Assembly (NCBI RefSeq): GCF_036669915.1
Contig: NC_089324.1
Location: forward strand, 248,001-312,000
Direction: 5' to 3'
Source of the DNA: Pocillopora verrucosa
Lineage: Eukaryota; Cnidaria; Anthozoa; Scleractinia; Pocilloporidae
Length of the DNA stretch: 64,000 bases
This document shows positions 39,001 to 51,000 of this stretch, piece after piece. A model generated the notes under the pieces. The model saw only the letters and a list, made by a program, of their open reading frames with translations. It did not search any database and was not told the origin of the DNA. A program made the position numbers and the translations under genes. Positions within the stretch are counted from its first letter, which is position 1, and the number at the start of each line of letters is the position of its first letter.

Positions 39001-42000
39001 TGGGAAAAAGGTCTCAGTGAAAGGAGCACAGTGATCATAGTGATAAAGTAATACTAATACTAGTAATACTGTTGTCCAACAAAAAACTTAGGATCCTTGT
39101 GTCTGGCTTTTTTTGGATAATAAATAAATGTAATAAGTCAAGTAATGTATCCATAGTTCATTCTGTCAATATCTCAAAATCAAATGACAATAATGAATCC
39201 TGCTGAATTAACTGAATGCAAACATTAAGACTTACAGCCTGAACTTGTGCAAGAGGCTCCATATCCAGCTCATACTTTACAACTCTGGATCCTCCATTGT
39301 ACAGTTCATAGACTTGTACTGGTGGTGATGTCCCTCCAACAGGGACTGGCTCAAAAAGGTGCCTTGTACTGGCAAAGTGAACATAGTAACTGTCAGGGTC
39401 CACAGTCACACCAATGAAGTTCAGCTGGGCAAGTAAGCAAATAAACAAAGTTATAAGACAAAAATTATAGTGGACTGTGACAAATTAAATGAGATTTTTG
39501 TTTCAGATTTAGACTTATTTAAGTGAAACAAATTAAAGTTACTTCCATTTTTTCAACTCTGCCTGACTTGAGGTGAATTTCTACTGAAATTTACACAAGG
39601 AGTATATTCATTTAATTTGTAGTAATATATATCATACCAGGATTTCTCTTCCTCTCATCACCTTGAACAAGACAGGAAGCTTGTTGGTGCCAATAAATGA
39701 GTGGCTGCAAGCGTGATGAAACCAAAGAATTGATAATTGGACTAAAGGAGAATGACAGACATATGTATGGCTCATGGGCCCATGGCTGTTTTATTTAATG
39801 ATGATCAAAGTAAATATATGGGAAAGTTTTCCTGCATAAACAGTGATGTAAATTGTGACACTGTGTTTTATAGATACCTGTATGTAAGAGTAACAGTGTG
39901 ACACTCTCCAGCCAACAACTTTCCTCTTCTGGGTTCAATGCTGAACAACTTATTATCCATGACCTGCATCTAAAGGAGTATACAATTCTTAACAAATGTT
40001 AAAAACAATTAAAATTCCAAACTAAAGTATGTAAAACTCATGTCCAGGTTCCCAGTTTTTGTACTCTTGTCTGTACCTCGTGCAGTTCATCTTCATCATA
40101 CTCTCCTGTTTCTGCCCAGTATTCTAACTCAAGCTGAAGATCACTTGGATACAAGAATGCCCTGCAAGGTAAAAAATTCTCTGTCATCAGTTCTTGGGGA
40201 TTCAATACAACTTCTGATAGAAGTGACCTGATTTGACTTGGGGGATTCATTGACATGATTAGCCATCAAATATATTAAGTCATGAAGTTTACTATAAAAG
40301 CTGTCTTACAACAGTTTAAGCAGTGCAGCCACATAACTGTATCTTTTATCATTTGATTTATATTTTATAAGCTGAATATAAACTGAATGCAAACTGCAAA
40401 TTAAAGTCTGTAAATTAAAAGAATATCTTAATTTTCAAATTGAAGTAATTCATCAGAAATGACAATCTTGGTATTAACATGGATTGAAAAGGGTAACCTA
40501 TCATTACCTACAGATAGAAACTGACCAATCACACTTAATTCTTATTGCCAGTATATTATAACATCAAGGCTTAACTGACTTATCAGTTTATGTGAACTGG
40601 ACTTATAACATGTGACTGCTGACAGCAACTCTCCTTTTAAATCTGATGACTTCTGCCTAGGTTGTCAAAATGTCAGTCATTACTACCAACAACAGTCCTT
40701 CTCAGGACTACTCTCACTTAGATGATCAGACTACATGATCACTTGGTATTATCAGGAGTTATAATTACCATTCAGCAGGAACTGTGCCTGTGTTTTGTAG
40801 GTTTAGATGCACCACACATGGATCTCCATTCAAAGGTGCAGCTCCAAAGTTTAAGTCCATAATCGCTCGTGTATTGACAGGGACTCTGCGCCTGGTACTG
40901 TGTAAATTTGGATCACTTTATTTCAATATTCATCAGCATGATTTGTGATTGAGTTAATTATTACTGACAGTCTGAGGTGTTCCTTACCTGTGCCTTGTGA
41001 ACTGTGTAAATTTGGATCACTTTATTTTAATATTCATCAGCATGATTTGTGATTCAGTTAATTATTACTGACAGTCTGAGGTGTTACTTACCTGTGCCTT
41101 GTGACTGCAGCATAAAGGAGTTCTGATGGAGACGGATCTGCCTCCAAACATTCATTGAGACTGCAAGTTAAAACAGTAAAGTATTGACAAACATAGTAAA
41201 ATGACACAACATTGATTCAAAATTAGTTTTGATAAGATATTATAAGTAATATTGTATTTAATCTTATTTTTGTTGACAAATACTCAATGACACTATCCCA
41301 TTATACAAAAACAGAAGAGTTTTCAATTTCAATTATTCCCTGCTAATAAATTGACCGAAGAATTTTAGATAACTTGACTTGCTGCCTCAAGAGCATCATA
41401 GACCTGACAAAGACATTTAAACATTAGAATCTTTAGAGGATCCTGAAGGAATCTCTACGAGGTCTTCAAAGATCTCTTACCAGTGAGAAGACACTGAAGA
41501 CTTCCTTAAGATTCTTGAGGAAATAATAAAAGCACTTCAAAGACCTTGCCAAGATCCTCACAAATATTTTTGTAAAGACCCTCACAAGGATCCTGCAAGG
41601 ATCCTTCAAGATCTTCAAAGATTTCACTTGGGATAATTATGAATAACCATTTAAGTCTACCTGTCAAGTGATAGGAGATTCCATATCTGCACTTTGCTGT
41701 ATGCTTTGCCACTCCCCAGACAACGTACATCAGTCACAGACAGAGTAGGATACACTCCCTGACACTGCAGTTCAGCTAGTTGTCTTTTGGGGCAAGTCAT
41801 CAGAGGTTTTCCACCATCTGCCAGAGGAAAATCAACATTTGAATTGGATGTGTCTGCTGTTAACACTCAATTGCAAAAATGTTGACACCTAAAAAGAATT
41901 TTCAATAAACAAAGACACCCTACAGCTTTATGTGTCTACAAGGTAACTAACATATGTTGCAAATGGTGAAATATGGAGACTGTCCAAGCTTTCCTGAAAA

Positions 42001-45000
42001 GGAAGCTAGGAACATTGTGAAAAAAGATTTTACATGGATTGAATAATAAGAAAAGTAAATGAATGATTGTGTCTGTGCAAACAATTCTCATGAAGCTAAG
42101 TCTCATTGTTCGTGGATCATGCTATTCAGGTTTCAATATTATTAGTAATCAAGAGTAAAATAAAATGACTAAAAAAAGGAAAGGAAGGGTGTACCTGCCA
42201 AGTCAACAATATAATTTTGAGTGAGTCAGTGAAAAAAAAATTTTAACATACCACAAATTGAGAGAAGTTCATAAAAGAGTTTGAACTTGTAGGAAACACG
42301 GTGTGAAGGATAGGCAGTTGCTGTTATTTTCTGGGAAGTTCTTGCTGGAATAATCCCATTTTGATTGCTTATTTCCATTGCTGCAATACACAAGAGAACA
42401 GTTAAAAACACTTCCGTCAAACCAAGTATACTTCTTTCCAGATATTTTTATGCAGTACCAGGTAAAATAACATAAAACTTAAAACAAAAAAACCGAAAAA
42501 AACCAGATATGACGAACTTACCCAATACATCTCTTGCAATCTGTTCATCATCATAGGGTCCCAATATCTCCTGGTCAATAAGTAGGTTATAGTGGAGACT
42601 GCAGTCACTATTATTATGGATTGTTAGCTCTTGAGATGCAGAGCTTCCCACAACAATGTCCCCAAAAGTCATAGCCTCCTCTAGACACTTTAAGATGAAA
42701 AGAATAAATTAATGCTCATATATATGTAGAAATAAATAAAAGGAATGATGCCAATTAGAAAGACATCCAGTGGAAAATATTTATGTTGACTTGGCCCTTT
42801 AACTCTGACACACAAGTGATTAACTGCTCCCTGTGATATCCACACATTATCCAATGAAGGGTAATAGAAGGGCTCAAAATTATCAGGTAAAAGTTGTTAT
42901 CTTGATCTAGCACTAAACTCCTGTTAATTAATTGACAAATGTCTAGCCCCTAGAGGGGAGAATTAACAATCAGATCTTGGGAGTTACAGGGTTAAATGCT
43001 TACCACAATTTCCCCAAGAGATCCTTCACCAATAACTCTCACTAGATAGGACTTATCTTCTTGTGCTCTAGAGGTAAAAGACAACCCTAGTCAACTACTT
43101 GGCTTTGAATAATTTTCTGCTTTAGACAACAGTTAAAATGATGAAGAGTTCTCTCATTCTCTGCATGTAGCCCTGCTACATTCTCAGTAAAAACCAAAAC
43201 TACTCCACAAAAAGGTTGCATTACAATTGAATTAGCTTTATCTAATTGATTTAGAGAAACATTATGATGACCAAATGATGATCAGGTTCCAGCTGACATT
43301 TTATGAACTCCTTACTGTTGCTGGGATTCTGGTTGCAATCCTTTCACAGAGAGTTTTGTCTTGATCACATATTTTTCTTCTTCATGAGGTTTAAAGCTAA
43401 AAGTGTGAGCCTATGAGAAAAAAAGGAGTTGTTTACAACACATTGCATTCTGCAAAAGATGATAGAACTGATAGAGGATAAGACATGTAGATAAGACCAA
43501 AATTGTTTTGTCTTACTAGTAACACTGTGATAATTTACAGGGATCTTGGAAGACAATTAACAAAAAAAAAATCACTGAAACACACTGCTCATGCCCACCT
43601 GAGTTTCATTGGGTAGAATGACTCCATCAGAGGGATCAATGCTAAGACTTTTAAAACGAGGTCCAGGGATCTTCCATGAAAACCTGATAAGCAAAATTAG
43701 GCTTGTTGATGTTATAATCATATTATAATAATGTAATTATCAATCTTCTACAAACACATTGCTGGACTCTCATTCTAAGAAAAAAGATAGATTTTATTTC
43801 TATTAATGAGAAAAAGGTGGGATTTAGTTTGACATTTAAAAAGGTTAACATAATTGAACAAACCTCAGTGGAATCCTGGAGGTATTCTTTACTTCAAACA
43901 GCCTTGTTGATGCTGTACCCAAACAAGTTGGTTTGAAATAAACAGTTCCCTGTAAAACCCAAAAAAGTTACTGTCAGATGAAATAATCACGGAAAGTCAC
44001 TAGACAGATTCAATCAGAAATCACCTGATTTTCAAACTTTTCACACTTACAAAAACAACAAACTAAGATACTTAAATTAAGATTTCATTCATAGCAGTAA
44101 CTGATGTGTAAAATCTGATCAGTAAATCTCCTATAGCCAAAAAAACAAGCTGCTTACAATGACTAAACATATATTTTGAACCCATGAAAATAAAGGATTA
44201 GTGGTTTAATAACAAATATAATTATATGAGTATAACCTGATTATTGAGTTTTAGAGATGGAGTCTCTGCTGATCCAACAAGGTTGATTTCCTGTTTAAAC
44301 AAAATTGTAAAGTACTCAGTATAAACTATCACATATTATACATTACAAAATAAATGTACTTGCCAAAAAAATTTGGATTTAATTTTATGAACAAAAATTC
44401 ATATCTATAAGTATGATACAATGTGATGAAAACTCATTTCACTTAATTTACAAAAAAAGTTAAAATAACCTGAGTAAACTTGTTTGCATCATTCAGCTTA
44501 CAATTGACTGTGCACCTAAAGGCTTTTACTTCTGTTGGTGCCATTTTGAAAATAATCAACTGGAAAAAAAAAGAGAGAAGGTTTGAAGTATTGAGAAAGT
44601 TAATCATCCATGGTCTAAATAAACAAGTTGACTGCAGATCATTAATGAATGATGGGGCAAGCTTCTAAAGAAACTGTCAGTGGTGCTGCATTGGTGAGGG
44701 GTGTTACAAGATTATTTGGTTTAACCAGATGACAGAGTAGATAAATAATGTGAACTAGCCACCCAAAAGTGTTCCCAATACTGACATTTCAAGCCTAAGC
44801 CCTTCATCCAAACATATCATTATTAACCATCATTAAAACACAATTCTAACCTGATATTTATCAGTAAGCAATCCAGTTCTAGGTCTACATGTAAACTCTC
44901 TGAAAAAAGGAACCAGAAACATTTACAGTTAGCTCAGCATGAGAGATTTAAAACCAGAATTTATAATTAAGTTTGTTCAACTTTAATCACAATTATTAAT

Positions 45001-48000
45001 ATTATTATTATAAATACTACTAAAAGCTCTTAGGAGCTTCAGCCTTAAATTTATAGAACTTATTCTGCTCAATTTTCAATAAACAGGTTCACTTTCCCCT
45101 TTGATATAATTGTCAAATGCAAATTTAAAAGGAAAAATCTATTGATCATTAATATTTGAATGTCATAAGCTGAGTATTTTGTTCACAACAGCCTGCAAAT
45201 TAAACATAGGCCAGTTTGATTTGAGTACCAAATACTAAACTACTTACTAACCTTGCTTGCTTGAGCCACACTGCGGAACACTGGCCCCCTGTTGTTTTTG
45301 TACAGACTTTGCAATGCACTTGGTCCACACTGCCACAACCTCAGGCCAATATTCCACAGTAATAACCTCACACTTGGTTAGTAAAAAGTTATTTTTTAAC
45401 TTATCATGTATTATTAGGGTTAATTTTTTTTAAAGGGTTGCACTTCTATTTGCCTTTTACAGACAGCTATAACTTTTTCCTTCTCTAGTTTCACCCATAC
45501 TTGGTCTTTGACCTTTTGTGGAAAAGTAAAAGTAACATATTACAATTTATTTTGTCATTACCCTGATGCATCATCATCAAATGCAAAATGGATTGGATTC
45601 TGCCCATTGTTGCTCAACAGCAATGTTCTGTATGACATGCCATCCACAGTGGTAGCTGGAAAGACCTAAACATTGGAAAAAAGGAATGAGTTACGAATCA
45701 AGTTTAGAAAGAAAAAGATAAAACAGCAACATTCTTATAGGAGTAGGGTAGGGTAGAATCTTCCTCATTCACACCAGCAAAACATGCTTTGTTAAATCAG
45801 GTTGAACTGAACAAAAATAAGGAACAGAAAGCTGAAAAACTAAATTTTAAAGAGGGTTCAAGTAATCACTAACTTTTAATTCATTGTGCTAAATTTGAGG
45901 TCACCAAACATCAGTTTGAGCAGTTTAAATGGAGAAAACATTTTGACAAAACAGCTTAAAAGCCATTAGCTTTAGTTTACATTCCCTTATTATCTCATAC
46001 CAGCTGTTTTACATCCCACTGACTTCTGGGGATAAATGTTTCAGTCCCCATTGCAAATGTGTGTCCTAAAAATAATTAAAAAAAAAAAACTTTTTTCAGT
46101 GAAACAAGGAACACAGATTCATTGATGTTTCCTCAACTAAAATTCTAGAAATAACATTAAAACACATATATAAGAACTCATTAAAGTGTATGGCAACAAA
46201 AACAGAACTAAAGCACCATATCCTTGAATCTAACCACAAACAGAGTTCAGTTCATTACTAATTACTTATTAAAGTTACGTTCAGCACAAACCTGTAGCAC
46301 TGAGTGAAAGGCACCAGGGAGGGCACAAAGTGGTATCCTCAACCAGGCGATAATCTCTCATACTCTGTACCATGATAGAAATAATATGATATAAATTTCA
46401 TCTAACTATCAGTGTGTGACACAATAAGATCAATCTATCAAACATTGTCAAAAATGTACTTCAATGGATAAGCAAAAAATTCTACTTGAAAAAAATTAAT
46501 GACATCATCAGAACTCTTAATTAATGACAAAGAGTAAGATTTTCCACAGAAGAGTGTTCAATTGTGATGCCATGGGCATCACCATCTGGGAAGGGGTGGG
46601 GGGGTAAAAGGGCATTCTCCTCCAGGAAATTGTGAAAAGAAATAGTTATTGCAGTAACTGTAACTAAGATGTGCATTCCTTCATTCTGAGCTATAACTTC
46701 CACTGTTGAAAAGTGTTTGAAGCAAGCACAAAGGGAACAAAGAGTAAATTACATTTAAATGAAAATAAATTTCAAACAGTGGTTTGCTATCTTGAACTCA
46801 ATATTTTAAATCAGAAGCCTTAAATGCATGAGAAATATGTTTGTTATGAGCTTGGAAAAGAAACAATCAAGTTAGGGTTCCTAACAAATTCACAAGCTCT
46901 TGTAACAGAACCTCACCTTATAAAATGCATAACACTCCAGGTCAGCACTAAAAAACTGATTGGCAGCATTCTTTAAAAAAAATACAGTCATAAATCACAC
47001 TGTAAACAGAATCACAGTAATAGAAAAAGGAACCATGTGAATGAAAAAGGCACTAACAATGATTATTGAAAGTATCAATAACTTACTGGTCTAAATGTCA
47101 CTCGGAATGATGCAGTTTTTAAGGGGAGGATGTCTGCTTCATCAGGGGAAACAGAAAATATCCCTTTTGTATCTATCAGACAGAAAGGAGCAAAAACATT
47201 AATTGAGTATAAATCACAATACCATTTGCAATAATTATAATTGGTCTTAAACTAGAAATGGGCAAACAACAATTGTTAATGGCCAACAAATTACAATTTA
47301 AATTAACAATAACCACCTTTCATCCACATGCATGTGATTTTTCCCTTTGTGTGATTTGTGATGTTTACTGTCTGTAAGTAAAAATAGAAAAAAAAAGTGA
47401 AAACTTGAGCTCATAATCAAGGAAAATCAAAAAAGTGTTCTGAAACTATTTTACCTTCTGCTCCACAGCTTTAGGATCCAACAGCTGCCCAAAGTCTGTG
47501 TGGTGAACATCTAAACTGACATGAGGAACAATGGCAGTCTGCAAATCATGAACATAGTGATTACATTAGAATCAAGCTTCAAATAGTAAATTTAAACGGA
47601 AGAAAAACATGGACCTAAAAAAACAAACTACTTACAGTTTCTCCAACTGATGCATGACAAAAGAACTCTTCCATAGGTGAAAGTTCATGAACTGATGGCA
47701 GTAATTCTCTAGAGGAAGTACTATCATAATGCTAAAAAGAGAATACATTGAATGTTGTAATTAAACTATATCCTTTATTTCCTAAAGGCAAAACTCAAAA
47801 TGAAAGGGATGATGTAATATTATAATAATAAGTAGTATATGTTTTAGCTCTTAATCCCTGAGAGTGACTGACTTCTTCGTTCTCCTTACAGTATTACCAT
47901 TAAAGAAAATTTACAGGGCACGAGAATAATGGAAATGATCACCAACCTAAGAAGCTCCTGATGGTCACATAAATTCTCTTTCTCATTACCACAGGAAATG

Positions 48001-51000
48001 TAAAAAAAACGGTGTGGAGAAAATGAAAACTTATTTTAGGGTGTAAAGGGTTAATGTCACATCAACCTTAACTCTCAGAGTACCAACCTCCAGTGCCATT
48101 AGAGCTCCTTCTTCATCAAGTTGAAGTTTGTTTGTTCTCAGATCTTCATTAAGTTGCTATAAATAAATAAACAAATTAAGCAGTTAGGTTATTTGATACA
48201 TTAGATGTACATTTAGATTTTGTTGAGGGCTGTTCTAGGCCAAAAGCATTTTGAAATAACTTAAATTCAAGTAATTATACATCATCTTGATCAAAATTTA
48301 TCTCTAGATCTCTTTTAGCAGGAACACCACCACTTACCTCTGGTGAGATTTTTGAGAATCCACGTCTAACATGGATGTGATACCTGTCCAGATGTTTCTT
48401 CTGCAAAACAGCTGATAAACGGATCAATTTATGGTAAGTCATTTTTCTTGTTTCATGTAGTAATTGCTCAGTATCCCCACAAGCCCAATTGTTCATTTTA
48501 TGTGAATATGATAAAAAAATGTAAGACTGAGTTTCACGCTTATTTAAAAGTAAAATGCATAAACAATAACCCATTCACTCCCAAGATCTCATCAGTAATT
48601 CTCCTTAGTGTGTGCCATAAAAATTCTCATGGAGCTAATTCTGAGAATTTTGTATTGGATCACCTAATAATCTCCTAATTGATATTTTTCTTTATTCTCA
48701 TCACTTTTCCGCTTGATATTGTATTGATATTGTTGGGAGAATTTCTATCTTGGTCACTTACGGGAGTTAAAGAATTTCTAAATTATAAACATAGACACTG
48801 AATGTACCTGGTTTAACTTGTTCTGTATGACAAGTTCCAAACAAATCAACATACAATGGATCCTGAGAAAATCAGATGAACAAAACTTAATATAAACACT
48901 TTTCAAGATTACAGTTTGGACAAACAGAAAAATATTACCAGCCTAATACTAACACTGACCTGGTTTTGCACTAGACAAGTTAGTCTCCTGTAGTAATTAA
49001 TTGGATTTGTTGGAGAAAAGCGTATAATTATGACTTGAGAACCCTTGCCAGGTAATAAACCACATGTTGTTTCCAGCTTGAAGACACTTTGATTGCAGTC
49101 GATCATGAACTAAAATATACGTTACAACGATTATCATAAGTACAAATGAGTAACTTTTAAACTTAAGTTTATCTGTTGATATCAAGTTATCTCTAATATT
49201 TCTTTTCCAAAAAACTGCCATTAAGAAGAATGGCACCTCTCTGAAAGGGGCACCTACAATTTATTTGTAAATCCCTTCAGTGGACACTTTCGGGCAACAA
49301 AAACAGGAAAACATCTTACAAAAAACCTGAGCTGATTTATTTCTTCATTCTAAAAATAGAAGCATCTGTTGAATGTAAAACATGACAGTTACCTTGAAAA
49401 TTTTAGTGACCTGTATCTAGTAGCAATAATTACAAAATACTGTATGGATTTCAAAGGCTTTAGGGACTCAGTATGTATTTTTTGCTCATAATTAAGTAAG
49501 AAATAATTGGACTTGATACTTTTTCTCTAATCTAAATGTGATGCCATTCCTTTAATCATCGAAGTTGTCAATCTCCCAGATATCATATAAACACCACACT
49601 AACACCATTCAGTGCCCAAAGGAGCTGACTTTGCACAAGTAGAAAATAAAAATATATCAGAAGGTCAAATAACCCTGTTTTTACAGAGAGCATCTGAGCA
49701 GTTACAAGTCTAATATTTACCTTTTGCAAATAATTGTTAAATATTGAGAGCTGTATTAATCTAAAAGTGTTTGACATCAATAATCTTTTAGAAGACAAAA
49801 ATTTGCTTATTATATTAATTACCTGAAAAGCTGCAGGAACATCTGAATTGTTAACAACCTTGAAACTTTTAGCTGAAAACTTGCCAGATTCTACAACTCC
49901 CATATCAAGATAGTCACAGTCAAGAACAACTTCAGGCCCTAACAAACAGAATTAAATACAAAATACTGATTTGCACTGGAAATTAATTGATTAGACGGCA
50001 AGGGTGGTTCATAATATAATGCTCATAGTTATTATGAGATTACAGCTGACCTAGAATGAGGGTCAGGGGAAAACTTGGGTAAATTTTTGCTGGATATGTG
50101 CCACTGGTCCCTCAGAATTCCTGACCCATAAAAGTTTATTCTGTGGTAAACTAAAGATCCCATCTTAGTCACTTTTGGGCAAACATAATTTTTGCGATCC
50201 CAAGTTGAAGTCACTTTCAGTTCATGCATCTAAACACTGCACCCTAAAAAGGCCTTTTAAGTATATCATCCTAAAATAAATTGTATTACCCCCCCCCCTT
50301 CATGTAGCGGACAATGTTAAAATTGACATGTCCCAGTATAAATTATTTCAATTAATCATTTTTTATTTCCAAGTTCAACTTCATGAACTGTCAGAGCCTG
50401 TAAAAGCACTAAACATATCACTACCTTTGCCTATTCCTGTGCATTTAATAACAGAACAATTGGTAGCTCCAAGAGCTATAACTTCCAGATAATCCACTGA
50501 GTGAAAACCAGGATTCTGTGGAGTAAATGACACCTGAAAAAGAATAACGAGACAGAAAAAATACATTTTACATAAAGATCACATACATGTGAGCCGTTTG
50601 CAAGAGAAGTAATATACTCAAGTGAGGATACAAGAAGAATAGAGAGAAAAATCTTCAGTTAAAAATTACTGTTAGCAAAGAACAAAGCAATTGAGTTCTT
50701 ACTGGGTAATATAAATAAGCAGATTCACCTGCAACAAAAAATTACCTTAAGTTTGATGGTACTTTCTGCTGGGACAACACCATGATAATGTGAACATGAG
50801 AACACCATGTCCATATTGAAGGTAGAAGACGGTTGTAACACTTGGTATGGTGCATTAACCTATAAATTAAATTGAAAAGCTCCAATATAAAAAAAATCAA
50901 TGATAATATCTCTTGTATTTAAGGAACTGGTCAAGAAGAATAACTCTTACTGGAGAGAAGTTATGTAACTCAATCCACTTGACAGCTGTTGTTTGAACAG

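Noticed and set aside
45240-45380. Possible extra CFAP65 exon between 44899 and 45562
   Set aside because: Exons 45562-45665 and 44851-44899 join in phase with continuous CFAP65 similarity, leaving no gap for another exon.
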